From Phytophthora quininea (taxonomy: Eukaryota > Oomycota > Peronosporomycetes > Peronosporales > Peronosporaceae), in the NCBI GenBank assembly GCA_011947345.1, contig JAAVTG010000670.1, positions 124,001 to 188,000 of the forward strand: a stretch of 64,000 nt of DNA, written 5' to 3'. The notes under the pieces were generated by a model. It ran no database searches and was not told where the DNA came from. It saw nothing but the letters and a program-made list of their open reading frames with translations. Position 1 is the first letter of the stretch; the number at the start of each line of letters is the position of its first letter. Below are positions 1 through 11,612 of the stretch, one piece after another. Both the position numbers and the translations under genes were made by a program.

Positions 1-467
1 CTCGGAAGTGCCTTCACTGAGGCCAGCCACTAGTGCGACCCGTACGGGCATCCGACTAGAGGTGGCTGGGGAGAGGTGATACCCGTGAGGTGGCAGCGGT
101 CGACTTGTCCAGCTCAGTTGACGCCCCCGACCTTGGTGCATGATCCAGAGCACGGCAATCACCAACGTGCTGCCTATCAATGGGCCAGGCGACATGGACA
201 GCAGTCCTCCGCGATCGCTCAGGAAGCTTGGTATCATAATAAAACGAAAATGAAACGGCGATTGAGCAAAAATCGTTAAAGGTTGCTGGATCACACGTAT
301 TCAGCTACAAGCATGCCCAGAGAGAGAATATATGTCTATGAGAGGACCTTGTCAGCGCGCTCTTCTCTATCATCTTGACACTCCAGAGCTCTTATAGGCA
401 AGCGATGTTGCCTTCAAGTTGAAGCGACAAATATGAGGTTATGTAAATTCACAACATTCTTTTTCTG
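1..467. other. 5' flank without recognisable gene
   Basis: Short open frames exist on both strands but none shows a recognisable motif, biased composition or a convincing start context. I see no repeat or RNA gene here. The right end is probably the promoter of the RING gene. Confidence 0.5.
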
Positions 468-480
468 TCATTTCCGATTT
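468..480 (+). promoter_or_regulatory. Oomycete initiator-like element upstream of RING gene
   Basis: The string TCATTTCCGATTT lies 30 bases upstream of the ATG at 510 and fits the oomycete initiator consensus (YTCATTYY). The same core occurs upstream of several bZIP genes in this window. Recognition rests on consensus and distance; the transcription start is inferred. Confidence 0.5.
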
Positions 481-509
481 GTGAAGAAGCTGCGTACCCC
501 CCAGAGCCG

Positions 510-1343
510 ATGAACGTCGAGGAAGCGGACGAGCCCACGGCGCGGCTGTGGCTGGAGATGGTGGACAACAGCGTCGAGTGCGAGCTGTGCAACGAACCTT
601 ACGACGACGAAGAGCGCATCCCGCGGCTGCTGGGCTGCGGCCACACCTTCTGCCAGGTGCGGTGCAGGATCAAACGTAACCCTCCTGTAACTCTTCTTAC
701 CTCCAACATTTTGTATCCTGCAGAGCTGTCTCGACGGCTGGGGGCCCATTCCACCTCCTCTAGCGGCGAGGTGGCTGTGCTGGAGTGCCCTACATGCCGC
801 AGAGAGACCCGTTTCGACGCACTGCAGGGCGCCAGGGCGCTCCCGAAAAACTACGAGCTGGTGCGCGCCCGCCAGGAGATGGAGCAGCAGACGCAGACCC
901 AGTTACAGAGGTTACGCGAGCTATGGACGACCCAGGTCCGCGAGAAGGAGCAACTGGCCAAAGAGGCCGAAGAGCACGCGCGTACAGCTCAACGAGAGAG
1001 CGTGCAGGCCTCTCAGAGGGCCATGTTCCTGGTCAAGCAGGTGGAGATCAACGAGCAGGAGAAGAAGCGCGCAGGAGCTGGCGGAGGAGGCCAGACACCG
1101 AGCGCTGGTGGCGTCTCAGCAGGCGGAGGCGCTGCAGGCCGAGACGGAGAACCTAAAGCGTCAGCTGCAGAGCGACGCGGCTCAATTGGCTCGCGTGCAG
1201 CACGACGCGTCCAGTGCGGCGGCGGTGGCCAAAGAGCTGCACTCAAGGCGGAGCAATTGCAGCAGCAGGTAGACTGCGTCCGAGCTCAACTGTCGCTCCA
1301 TGCAGGACGACACGACCCCAGCAAACTTGTAGTGCTGGTGTGA
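510..1343 (+). CDS. RING-finger coiled-coil protein (frameshifted; possible N-terminal half of a RING-PX protein)
   Basis: The N-terminal ~100 residues carry a C3HC4-type RING: CELC, then CGHTFC, then CPTC, suggesting E3 ubiquitin-ligase activity. A likely 69-bp intron at 657-725 (GT...AG) sits between CGHTFCQ and the next exon and keeps the frame. After the RING comes a long Glu/Gln/Arg-rich coiled coil. The coil switches frame near 1070 (Gly-rich nonsense begins in the first frame while a clear coil continues one frame over) and returns to the first frame near 1245, so two opposing indels bracket about 175 bp. The frame stops at 1343, immediately before an open frame with a PX domain. Role in ubiquitylation is family knowledge; the substrate is unknown. 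Confidence 0.65.
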   Translation: MNVEEADEPTARLWLEMVDNSVECELCNEPYDDEERIPRLLGCGHTFCQVRCRIKRNPPVTLLTSNILYPAELSRRLGAHSTSSSGEVAVLECPTCRRETRFDALQGARALPKNYELVRARQEMEQQTQTQLQRLRELWTTQVREKEQLAKEAEEHARTAQRESVQASQRAMFLVKQVEINEQEKKRAGAGGGGQTPSAGGVSAGGGAAGRDGEPKASAAERRGSIGSRAARRVQCGGGGQRAALKAEQLQQQVDCVRAQLSLHAGRHDPSKLVVLV

Positions 1344-1344
1344 G

Positions 1345-2775
1345 CCCACAACAGTTGGCTCGTGGCTGTTGCCGTATACGAGGTACGCAGTGATTAGTAT
1401 CGCTAGTGACACGACTAAAGGAGCGCAAGCGATCGATCCGTACCAAGCGGCGAAGACGTGGACGAGGCTACGACAAGTTGAAGAGCCGAGCTCGTCGGTC
1501 AAAGTGTATCGAAGGTACAGCGACTTTGTGTGGCTGCAGAGAGAACTGCAGCGGCAGTTCCCATTTGAACTGGTGCCGTGTGTACCAGGCAAGCAACTCT
1601 TCTTTAACAAGGAGAAGGAGTTTGTGGGCGAGCGGATGCGACTTCTGCAGGCTTTTGTGCGAGGAGTGCTTCGACAGCCGCATCTTGCCACGACGGAGGA
1701 GGTGCGAGCTTTCCTCCTGTCGACCACCGAAGAGCTCGAAAGTCTGCGTCGTGCGACGTCAAACTACTACAGCAGCGTGGATGGCGACGATCTACTTTCG
1801 GTAGATGAAGACACGTTTGACAACGACGCAGAGAGTCAAAACTCTCCTCCGCCTTCTGCTAGCAGCCCACCGTCAGTTGGGAAAGGGTCGGGTCTGACCA
1901 AACGTAGCAGTAGTTGGAGTGCGTGGGGGGCCGTGTCGGCTATCACCTCAAGCGCAGCGAAGCTTGTTACCTCCACTGGAACAGCTCTATCGGGCATTGG
2001 CACCAAGACTGGTGCGTCTGGACTGCCCGAGGACCCGGAGACTGAGCTGTCCAAAAGCTTTTCCGAAGCGGACGGAGCTGACGCAGCCACAAGAGCGAGC
2101 ATCGAGCGCCGCCGTAAATATATTGACGTGGTGCGCTCATACCAGTCGGCAGCGCAGAAGGGCAGCCAGCTCTCTCGTGCTGCACGCCAGCAGTCCACGC
2201 ACTTGCACCGAATGTGTGAACTGCTGAACGAAATGAACAAACTAGACCAAAGCCACGCCCGACGTCGCAGGCAACGTCTTGCTGAGTCGCAAGACGTTCG
2301 ATCCCTCCAAGCGGACGAGGACGACGATATGGAGACGCGAGCGTTCGACGAGCGCGCGTCCGACGTGTTCAGTGCGGTGTCACTCAACACTAAAAACGAC
2401 GCGGACTGTATGGAGTATGCGCTGCTGGAAGTTGTTCGCATGCAGACGCTAGAACTGGGTGCCATCGAGGATGCCTTTTCGCGAGTCCGCAGTCGAGAGG
2501 AAGCACTCCAAACGCAACAGACATCAGACTTGTCAGTGACCAATCCCTACACGAGCGATAATGGGACCTCGATATCCGCTCTGGCGCTGAAGCGAGAAGA
2601 GCTGGCGAGTCATCGACGTGAGCTGGGCGAGAAAGTGGCCGCTTTGGACCCTGCGCGATCGTATTTCATTTTGGATGCATTGCGCAAGAACACGGTCGAG
2701 ATGCACAAACTGGCCAAGACGAAGCGAAAACTGTTCCAGGCGTCCCAGCAGCAGCTGCTTGGTGTTGGACGCTAA
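1345..2775 (+). CDS. PX-domain sorting nexin with BAR-like C-terminus
   Basis: About 475 residues. Residues ~10-120 form a PX domain: the RRYSDFVWL strand-helix signature, a Pro-rich loop (VPCVPGK), then helices rich in Leu and Arg. PX domains bind phosphoinositides on endosomes. A Ser-rich linker follows, then from ~2090 to the stop an alpha-helical, heptad-like region resembling the BAR part of sorting nexins. No ATG precedes the PX strand in this frame: the frame is open from 1333 and begins inside the domain. So the true 5' end lies in an upstream exon, possibly the RING gene, whose stop at 1341-1343 abuts this frame. A GT at 1269 and an AG at 1343-1344 would join them in phase, but the acceptor is weak. 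Confidence 0.72.
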   Translation, partial: PTTVGSWLLPYTRYAVISIASDTTKGAQAIDPYQAAKTWTRLRQVEEPSSSVKVYRRYSDFVWLQRELQRQFPFELVPCVPGKQLFFNKEKEFVGERMRLLQAFVRGVLRQPHLATTEEVRAFLLSTTEELESLRRATSNYYSSVDGDDLLSVDEDTFDNDAESQNSPPPSASSPPSVGKGSGLTKRSSSWSAWGAVSAITSSAAKLVTSTGTALSGIGTKTGASGLPEDPETELSKSFSEADGADAATRASIERRRKYIDVVRSYQSAAQKGSQLSRAARQQSTHLHRMCELLNEMNKLDQSHARRRRQRLAESQDVRSLQADEDDDMETRAFDERASDVFSAVSLNTKNDADCMEYALLEVVRMQTLELGAIEDAFSRVRSREEALQTQQTSDLSVTNPYTSDNGTSISALALKREELASHRRELGEKVAALDPARSYFILDALRKNTVEMHKLAKTKRKLFQASQQQLLGVGR

Positions 2776-2861
2776 TGGTGTGGCAAGCTTTGGATCATGA
2801 AATGAGGAAGTGGTGTATTAAATATATAGGGTGGGTGAACACGCTTTTTGTTGCGGTTAAG

Positions 2862-3494
2862 CTAGTCGGGTCTTCGACGGCGACGACTTTGCCTTGGTGG
2901 GAAGGTACGAGGAGTACGGGGTGCTACGTGTTTGCAGTACGTCTGCATGGACGGCAGATCGACGTGAATCGGGCGGTGGAGGTACGTTACCTTTTCCTCT
3001 TCTTCTTCCTCTTCAGCTTCGATAACACTGTTGTCGTCTTCCTCCTCACTTAGATCTCCTTCTGGCTGCGGAAAGTTGCCTTGTGCCATACTCGCGATGA
3101 GATGCTGAAACGTAGCCATCTTAGCCTCCACCTCCGATACCAGAGCCTGGTACTCCGGCAGCGGGGCAGTGACTGTCCCTGCAGCCAAGTCGAAGGCTCG
3201 AGACAGCTTGGTCATGAGTACCTCGCCCAACTCCACCAGCTGCGAGACAGCAGCAGCAGAAGCAGCCGTCCGAGGCTCCGTGAAGCTGCGCATCCAGGCT
3301 AACTTGGATTGCACCAGCAGCTGGTGCAGCTGAGACTGCAGCTTGGTGACCCTCGTCTTGAGCTCCAGTCGCGTTTCGATCGAGAAGTATTGGGAGGCAT
3401 CCGCAATACTACCAGACGCTCCTAGAACTCGACGCGTCGAAGCTCGGCTGATAAATGGGGCTCCGCCGCTAGGTTGGCGCCGAAATGTGTCCAT
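2862..3494 (-). CDS. Unidentified helical protein with acidic tail
   Basis: A 210-residue open frame with ATG at 3494, converging on the sorting nexin gene. Residues ~35-150 are Leu/Ala/Gln-rich and probably helical. They are followed by a strongly acidic stretch (EEEDD and a run of Glu near residue 165) and a basic Arg-rich C-terminus. A GT at 2990 and an AG at 2943 bound 48 bp in phase that could be a very short intron, dropping 16 residues between the Glu run and the basic tail. I do not recognise the family. Composition suggests a nuclear or scaffolding protein, but this is a guess. Confidence 0.5.
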   Translation of the reverse strand: MDTFRRQPSGGAPFISRASTRRVLGASGSIADASQYFSIETRLELKTRVTKLQSQLHQLLVQSKLAWMRSFTEPRTAASAAAVSQLVELGEVLMTKLSRAFDLAAGTVTAPLPEYQALVSEVEAKMATFQHLIASMAQGNFPQPEGDLSEEEDDNSVIEAEEEEEEEKVTYLHRPIHVDLPSMQTYCKHVAPRTPRTFPPRQSRRRRRPD

Positions 3495-3825
3495 GACGAG
3501 GAGATTGTTGAAGTTGCCTTCAACTCGGACGTGGTCTGCGATCGCACAAGTCGGCCAAACATAGAGCGAGTGGCGTGTCGACGCAAAACCGGTTGGGTGG
3601 CGCAGGCAGGTTTCTGCTCCTGTCAGCGCCTCGATTTGCGATCCGCGAGCACGCGATGCATTGCTGCATGCAGCAGCAAGCTCGGCGTCTTCGCCGGCGT
3701 GTCGCTCGGTGGAAATCTGCTCGAAAGCTCTGCCAATTTTTGCCCGGGCGGGCGGTGCGACGACGAACGCGAAATGGACTCACTTGCCGGGACCACGCGC
3801 GATGAATTTCCCCTGTCTGCCGCCT

Positions 3826-4399
3826 TCAAGTGCTCTCATCGATTGGCAGCGAGGCTTCCGCGAACGAGGCCATTGTCGGATCGAGAGGGACCACCTTGCA
3901 CTCAAGTCGGCAGTTGGGATTTGTTGCCCTGATCCTGGTCTCCAAGGAGATCAGTACATTGCCAGTCTTGCACAGGGACATTGTGGCGAAGAAGACACAA
4001 CAACTGCAAACGCTCGTATCACAGAGTGCGTTGACAACATTGGAATTGTGCTACTGTACGACGTTCTGTTGTAAGAGATTGTTTTCTGCATACCTTTTCT
4101 GCAGCTTCCTCATCCTTAGAAAGTGTATTCGCGGTTGCAAGAGCTGAGGACTTTCGTAAAGAACCCTCACCTGACCACTCAACGTACAAGCTATCACAAC
4201 TACTTTGTGCATCTCCTGAATAGCAACAAGTCGTTCTTTGTCGCTTCCCAGTGAGGTCCAGTGGGTCTTTATCTACCGGTTTCAGATGTAAACCCTCCTC
4301 TTGCACCTCAATTGTTTTCTCTCCAGCCATTTCAAGCCGAACACCGTGAGGTTCCATGACAGAGCTGTTCCATGTATTCAACACGTCAAGTATTTTCAT
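3826..4399 (-). CDS. Possible small spliced gene, function unknown
   Basis: Two coding-like segments lie on the minus strand. The first (4399 to about 4094) encodes a hydrophilic stretch rich in Glu, Lys and Asp. A GTATGC donor follows at 4093 and a TTTGCAG acceptor at 4004, giving a 90-bp candidate intron. The second segment contains an ATG at 3981 and reads to a TGA at 3826-3828 with a balanced composition (Leu, Arg, Asn, Cys, Pro). The phases of the two do not match exactly, so an additional intron or one-base error is needed. No family recognised. Confidence 0.3.
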
Positions 4400-4875
4400 G
4401 AACTTGAAAAAAAAGTTGAGGGATCCACTGACTTAAGCCGTCAGAAGGTCCCCCTCTCTTCATAGCCAGGCCCGCGCAATTGTTGGTTTTCGGGGTGGAC
4501 CGAAGCGATCAGACCACAGCATCGCACTGCCAGCGCGCCACTGCCCTGCTTTACTGCTGTAGTAGACTGAAGGTAAGCCATGCTCGGCGCCAACGTGTCA
4601 TCGTTCTTCCTCCATCGGCAGTTACTTGCAACGCCGGCCTCTGTGATCGAGCTCGTATGCAACACCATACTGAAACCAAGTGCATTGCCGATCACCCATC
4701 TTTATTGGCTAATAAACCAGATGGTGGGACCTTCGTTTCGTTTCAAAGCCAGGCCGCTTTCCGTCGTCTGCACGTGCCTCTCCGACACAGGGAATTTATT
4801 CGCATCGATCCGGAGCGGAAAAAGCGGTGGGCGGCTCCGAGCCACTTCTCGAACCGGTCGAGATCCTGCAGCCTC

Positions 4876-7800
4876 ATGGACCAGTGGGGCGCGTTCGGCG
4901 CCTACCGTGTGGACAGCTCCAGCTCCGAGAGCATGTCGGACGGCGCCTCCGAGACGGCCGCGCCCGACGTCTGCCGCTTTGTGCACAACCAGTGCGACAA
5001 GGAGCTCTTCAGCCGCGAGTACTTGCGGTGCGTTCCAACGGCTGGACTGTGAATAAGAGAATAAGAGTGTAGTCTCATTGGGGTTTATGCGTGTCTTATT
5101 TGAGCAGAAGCAACAAGGCCAGTGGACACAAGGTAAGGGGATACTGCAGTCCATTGTTGGGGGTTAAAGTATTTTTTTATAACTCTTTTTATTATCTGGC
5201 AGAATTTGCGATGCTTCCCACATTGCTGTGGAGGCCACAACCCAAAGAGTTTCTGCGGGTCGGGGCTGGTGGTCGAGTGTTACCTGACCAATTGTCAACT
5301 GGTGTTGGGACGTTTCGAAGAAGTGGCCAAGCAGCAGCCTGCGACGGCAAAACCCATGGCAGCTACGGTGGACACTAGTCTCGGCAAGGCCAGTCTGCAA
5401 GTGGGACACGACTACCCTCGGCAGGAGCTTTTCGACGACGTCAAGATGCCCGACCAGCCCTTCGGACGTTGGTTTCGGGGCACTCCAGTTCCATCCGCAG
5501 CGACCGGCAGTTCCAACAGTACTTGCTTCCTACTCAACGGCAATCGACAGTCGTGGCACTATGGCTGGCAGTCGTCGCGACTCAACTGCAAGAACTTGCA
5601 CGTCTTCAAAATCTACGTCTTTGACGCGAGCACGTCGGGAAACGCCAACACGCTCACGTGTGTGGCGGCGATGGCGTCGCCTGCATTCCGCATTTCCTCA
5701 AGTCGCAAGGCGAGAAAGACGTTCCGATCCCCGCAGGCACAAGCTGCACTTGCGAAGGCAAACGCAGCCAACACACCGGTGATGGGAATCCCTGGCATTG
5801 TAGCGGGGATTCGGGAGTTACCTCGCCACCAGGACCTGCACAGAGCGTGCGAAGCATCGATGAATTCCTCGGAAACTCGAATACGAACGCGACTGCCACC
5901 GATGCTGCTGCCATGTTCGTCGCCGCTCAACAGCGACAGCCCCCAACAGGCTTTATGACACGACCCAGTGTGCAGCGAGACCCAGCGAGACGGGAGCGCA
6001 AGCGATTGACCCGCTCTGCTTCTCTGAAGACGGACTACTTTTCGACAATTTCGTTTCCGACCATACAGCAACAACAGCAGTCGCTCCAACAACAGCCACA
6101 GAGACTGTCAATGTCGGCGACCCACCCACCTCACTTTGAAGGTTTCCAAGAAGGACAAGTTTCCACGCCGCCTCTGCCTGGAGTTGGCACTTTCCTCAAT
6201 GCTACTCCGGGATCTCATGTGGCTAAAGGAGGCAACCGAACGTTCCACAACAGGCGGTCGTCTCTTGCAGCACTTCCCATGCCTGTATCCAACCCGATGA
6301 GTTTGCCTCGCCAACAGCAGCGACCAGTTCCTGTGCTTACTCCCATTACCGGCATGATGCAGCTTCGACTGGAGAACCACACGCCGTTCGGGTCAACGTC
6401 TCGAATGGGGTCAACACGATCGTCGTCGGCTTCCACGTCGGCTTCGTCTGGATCAGGAGCTCCCCTGTTCACACGACGCGACTTACGGCCGCTGCATTGC
6501 ACCAGCACGCGTACGCCTCCGCCCGACCGTACCCGTATGCTCGTCGTGACACCTGGTCAAGCAGCTTGCAAGGTATGATCCCAGAAGGTGGCGGTGTTCC
6601 GCTGATGATGATGTCTCCGAACTCGTCGCCCGACAGCTACTTGAACCGAAAGCGCAATCGCTCCACCGACTCGGACAAGGCGATCACTGCTGCAATCGAG
6701 GCTTCCGAAAAGATCCACTTCGCGCCTTCGCCGTCTTCCGGTGGTGTTCCAGGCTTACCGCCTGTTGTGGTGGCGCCAGTCCCCACTGACAGCGAGCTCT
6801 ACCGTCGTGCGCGCATTCTTCAGCTGGCATTTACGATCGTGAAGCGCATCCATCGCTTCGAAGAAGTTGCAGCCAAGCAGAAGGAGGCCAATCCGAAAGT
6901 GTATCGCCATTCCTTTGATATGATCACCCCGCCGATCCCGACCGCAGGCCCCACTGCGCAATGCAAGAAGTATACGCTTGTTCAGATCCCTCTGAGCAAC
7001 CCGAAGCTCCTGTACTTGTGCTCGAACCTCATCACGGTCTGCACGGCGTTAGTATCTGCTGGTCTGCTGGAGGATATGCGGCAGAAAATGCACGATTGCG
7101 CGCAGGCAGGACGCGGCGTGCTGGCAGCTTACGCGCAGCTAGTAGATCTGTTGAACGACGCGGTGGAGACTCAAGTAGCCAAACTTTCGCGTCGTATGCA
7201 CAAGTCGTGGGGAGATGCCGAGTCGGCGGACGAAGGCGAGTGGGATCTGTACGAAATGCTAAAGAGTTGCGAGTTGTGGCTGATGCAGGAACCGTGGTGG
7301 GTGGTGCTGGACGACGACGACCAGCAACAGGCAGGAGACAAGGAAGAGGGCGCTTTACGTCCGCTCCCGTACATGAGTGTCTTTGCCGACTATTACCAGG
7401 CCATCAGGATGCAGTACCCTCGCCGCAAGACTTAGAAGTCGCGGCTTCGCTTAGGAAGGCAGCTCTAACGGGAGCAAGTGGTTTAACCGGCGAGTGGAAC
7501 CGCCAGGGAGACATCGATGACCATCTCCAGCCACCGCAACGCGTAGCTTCGGTTCGGTCGGCGTCAGCTGCATCCTCGTTGTCGTGGCTGGCGCGGACGA
7601 TTCACGCACACACGACTCAGGTGTTCCACATCACGGAAACGGACACGACGATGACGCTGACACTGCCTAACAGTTTGGTGTCGGCCGACGCAGTCTTCCT
7701 GTTGCAACTGGACCAGAAGGAGCCGACGGTGGTCGTTCCGCAGGACTATTTCCCCTTCGGATGGTCTCGGAAGCGCTCGCTTGTCGCTTATCGCGCGTGG

Positions 7801-8199
7801 CGTGTGCGTGACATTGGCGACTCGAACGGTAGCGCTGTGGCGGTGCAATTCATGCGCTGGCCTGACAATAATGAACTGGAAGCAGTCGACAATGACGAAG
7901 AAGAGGAACTGGATGACGACGAAGCAGCAGCGTCTCCAGAAGAACCGGAAGAAGAGCCTCTTGGTCGTTGGAGCCGCCAAAAGCGTCTACGCACGCGGAT
8001 CACGATTTACTTCTCGGTGTTCTCGTCCAAGACGTTGCAGCTGCGCACCATTGTGGAGTCGAGTATCGCGCCGCCCGCCGCCCTGCCAGCCTCTTCAACG
8101 GCGCAACCCGCCGAGGCGGACATGCTACGATACTTCAAGGCGCCGTCGTCTTGGGAAATGCGGTCCCAGATCTCGCAACAGTACGAGAAGAATCTGTGA
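4876..8199 (+). CDS. Large conserved-looking protein of unknown function, broken by frame changes
   Basis: Exon 1 starts at ATG 4876 (MDQWGAFG) and reaches a GT at 5028; an acceptor with a T-rich tract ends at 5202. Coding then runs through four frame segments: 5206 to ~5655 (Cys-rich, then aromatic), ~5658 to ~6465 (Ser/Gln/Pro-rich), ~6470 to ~7430 (helical, with a Leu-rich core ending near residue MQYP) and ~7436 to 8199 (beta-rich with an acidic stretch near 7890-7960). Each switch is by the same one-base step, and two fall in C runs (6462-6465; near 7415). The parts read as one protein of about 1000 residues. No known domain recognised. Alternatives are two or three adjacent genes. Confidence 0.6.
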
Positions 8200-8415
8200 G
8201 ATGAACCTGTAACGACACCTTTGTGAATATCAACTACCGGCCCCACTCACCAGGAACCCAGCCCCACCGTTCGTGAGTGCAGTATTTCTTTCCATTGGGG
8301 TTGGAATTCAACCAGACGAGTGTCTGGGTCGGGAAGCCCGCAAACAGGATGTAGAGACCACACAGTTAAGACCACAAACATGAAAAATAGCCAAGTTCTC
8401 GCCAGGAGATGCCGT

Positions 8416-10888
8416 TCATTTCGTAGCTGGTGTAGTTTTAGCCACTGTTGGAGCCGAAGCTTTCGTAGTGGCTGACTGAGCTGCAGGTGGCGCTACCGCT
8501 GTAGTCGTTCTCGCACCAGCACTAGTTCCACCAGCCACTGGCCTTGCAATTGCAGTCGCCTGTACTGGTCTTGCCGTTGCTGTTGCTGTTGCTGTAACTG
8601 GTTTTGCTGTTGGTACGGCTGCCGTTGTTGCCATCGACGCTCCAGTTGACGCAAGTGTCTTGACACCAATCGGTTGCTGCAGTTTTACTGCGCTGGGACT
8701 CACACCAGGACGACCTACTAATGACACAGCTGCGGGTTGAACGGTACCCCCATTTGGTCTAGGATACATAGCAGTCGCATTGGGTAAAGTGCCAACCGCT
8801 TTGGCACGCGCAGCGGCAGCAGCCGCGGCTTCCTGTAGAGCCCGCTGCCTGATCTGCTTCTTGCGCTCCCACTTCCTCTGTGCGATCGTATCTTGCATGA
8901 GTTTGGTCTTTTCGTTGCAAACGGCCAGCACCCGAGCGTACGAAGAGAGCCCCAGGTTTTCCATCCCATCTATGACATTGGCCCCGGAGATGGATAGACC
9001 GAGGCCCTTCTTCGTTCTACGATTCTCTAAGATCGACTGATCGCGCGCCTCGCTCGTGAAATAGAGCAGGAATTCCGTCACACACTCTTGCATGAAGGTG
9101 ACTGCGTCCTCACTGATCTGGATCGGCTCCTGGTTGTCTGCTACGACTTTGCTTGGCTTCATAGGCGCTGACGCTCCGACATTTGCTCCACCGGGTAGTG
9201 CCTCGTGCATGATCTTTGCGATCGCCTTCGTGGGCAGATACATTTTGTCCTCAGCCTCTGTGCAGTTTCGAGGAGACATATCGAAGTCGTAAAATTGCTG
9301 AGCTACGCGAGGAGAAATTGGCGGCGTTGCTGGTCGTGGCTTTACGACAGTTGAGATCGTCGGTGCAGCTGGCAAACTTGTAGTAGAGTTGCCGATTCGA
9401 GGCTTCTTTAAACTGGCAGGAATCTGCACTTGCAACGGACGTTTGTAAGTAGCCGCTAAGGCTGCAGTTGTCGTCGCGCCAGCTGAAGATCCTCCTTGCT
9501 TTTGCTGTAACTCGTTCAGTTTGGTTTGCATTTGAACCTTCAGCGCCGCGTAATCCCGCTCAATCGACGAGGCAGCACTTCTGTCATTTGCACCAGCCTC
9601 TTTCTTTACTTCTGCTGCTGTAGCAGTAGCCGCTTTCTGTGCTGCCGTGGCAGGAGCAGTCGTCGTGGTTTTGATGGTCGTCATAGCAGCAGCCTGTGCA
9701 GTGGCAGCTTTTGTCTTCTCGCGGAGCATAAAGACGCCAACCAACTGCAGAATCTTCTGGGTAATGTACTCAAACTTGACCTTCAGGTCCACGGTCCACT
9801 GGTTCGCTCGGACCAGCGCGGGTTGGCGTTGCGCCATGACATCCCGAAAGTCCAGTTGAGCGATCTGCAGCAGTGGCAGCTGCGTACACCGATGCAGCCA
9901 CGACGTCATTTTATCCAGCGCCTGGCGCATTTCAACGTCATTCGCTGCCGCTTTCAGCTGCAGGGCAACCTGCGCCAGCGCCTCCATCTGCGTCTCGAGC
10001 GGAGTCTTTGGCTTGTGAATCAACGTCGTCGCAGGTGCAGGGGTCGCCACTTTCCCAGCACTCTGCAGTGCAAGCTGTCGCTGCAGCTCGGCGTGTTGCT
10101 CCAATTGCTGCTTCTTCAGCATCTCGTGCAGCAATTGCTGCTGCCTCAGAACTTGCTGCTGCTGCACTAGTAAACTGTCTGCGATGGCGGCAGCTTGTCC
10201 CTTGTCGACCTGCTTGAGCTGCTGCTCGTGGAGTTGCAGCAGTCTCAGCTGCTCCTGCTCTAGCAGCAATTTGTTCCTAAGCCACTCGTCGTTGGTTCTC
10301 TTCTGCGCCGCTTGCGCCGCTAAAACTGTCACGTTCTGCTGCATTCGCACCAGTTTCTCCTGCCGCAGCTTGGAGAACTCTTCAGGCGTTTTCGGAGCTG
10401 CATCGCCGCTGCTCATGGCCTGGTACCGCTGCATTTGGTGCTTCCTGGCCTCTTCTTGGGCTCGTAAGGCGGCGTCCATGGCTGCTGTGCTTGTACCCAC
10501 CTGTGTGCCTGTTTTGGAGGGTGCAGCAGCAGTGGACAGGAGGTTACAGTTGAGGGTACGCTTGTACTGGGAGCTGCAGACGTCGAACGCTGCTTCTGGA
10601 GCTCTTGCAGACGGGCACAATAGCCCTCTTGTTGCTGAGAGAGAAGCTGCAGCGACTCGGCGCTGCTGGTGAGCGCTTGGGCCGCCGAGGTAGAAGTGTT
10701 GTTGGAAGAGGTTATGCTCGACTTGGCAGCGGTGGATAAAGGCTTCTGAGACGATATGGGGATGCGGAGGGGACCGGTGCATCGCTCTTCGTTTTGGTTT
10801 CCTCTTGGGCGAGTGTTCCCGACGCGGAAGAAGCTGGTTCAGCGGAGACGCCCTCCACCGCAGACGTCTTGGACTTCGGCGGCGCCAT
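8416..10888 (-). CDS. Q-rich protein with C-terminal NF-YB/HAP3-type histone fold
   Basis: Reading leftward, the first ~600 residues are Gln/Ala/Leu-rich with long coiled coil (10400-10000), then Ala/Thr-rich linkers. From about 9250 to 8900 is a histone fold of NF-YB type: LPTKAIAKIMHEALP, then a central helix (ISEDAVTFMQECVTEFLLYF), then a third helix with NVIDGMENLG. NF-YB pairs with NF-YC and NF-YA to bind CCAAT boxes in promoters. The usual NF-YB is far shorter (about 150-250 residues), so the long Q-rich extension is unusual. The likely start is ATG 10888 (MAPPKSK); the frame then changes near 10760 and again near 10490 before the long open frame, so the N-terminus is disrupted or has short unseen introns. 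Confidence 0.7.
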
Positions 10889-11612
10889 CGGATTGTGAAA
10901 GTGTAAATGTAACCTGAAAAGAAGTTATGTAACCTGTCACTAAAATGGGAATGAAGGCATTAAACCGAATATAGCTTAGAAGATAATACTTACTTTTTTG
11001 AGCGTATATTGCCCCCTTCTGCAGTAGCTGTTAAAGGGTTTATCTGCTACGCAGGAACGATTTTCAGATGGCGTGGTCAGTACATCTTCCTGCTTCGTTA
11101 AATTTTGAGGTAGGACACTGTTGTTGCTGTTTATCCTGACGGCAAGTAACTAACCTCAAAAGAGATCGTTGTTTGCGAAGTTGTCAACAACTTGGTGATC
11201 AGTGCGGTGGATTTCTCAACAGAGATTCGACAGAGCTCTTGAATGCAGCTTCCTAGGAGAAGACCAGCGATCTGCACGTTGTCCACTCGAGCAAGATCTT
11301 CCCTCACCTGACGAAGCCGATATTCGCAGAAAGGGGAGCTTTTACTCGCACCTGAACCATACGACCGCAAATATTCTCGTGAAACCTCCTCACTTCGCGA
11401 AGACTCTGACGATACCTCAAAACATATTCTCTCGGAGCATTGTTACAAACGACGTGCTGTGACCCACGCTGGACAGACAGGATCGGCTCTCGGATGTGCA
11501 TTATCGCGATTGTAATCAGTTCTAGATGAGCGAAAATAACGCAATCATATCATACTCAATGGTGTCAAGAAAGCATTCTCCCTTTTGTCACTAGACGCAG
11601 AGCTTCGTCGAA
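10889..11612. other. Divergent intergenic region
   Basis: This 724-bp stretch separates the minus-strand NF-YB gene from the plus-strand NLP gene and should hold both promoters. I see no convincing coding frame. No strong initiator match was found by eye. Confidence 0.5.

Noticed and set aside
28..279. Small plus-strand frame near the left edge (67 codons)
   Set aside because: Low complexity of support: no motif, no initiator, no conservation evidence available.
1182..1727. Minus-strand 181-codon frame across the RING and PX genes
   Set aside because: No motif; antisense to clear RING coil and PX coding sequence.
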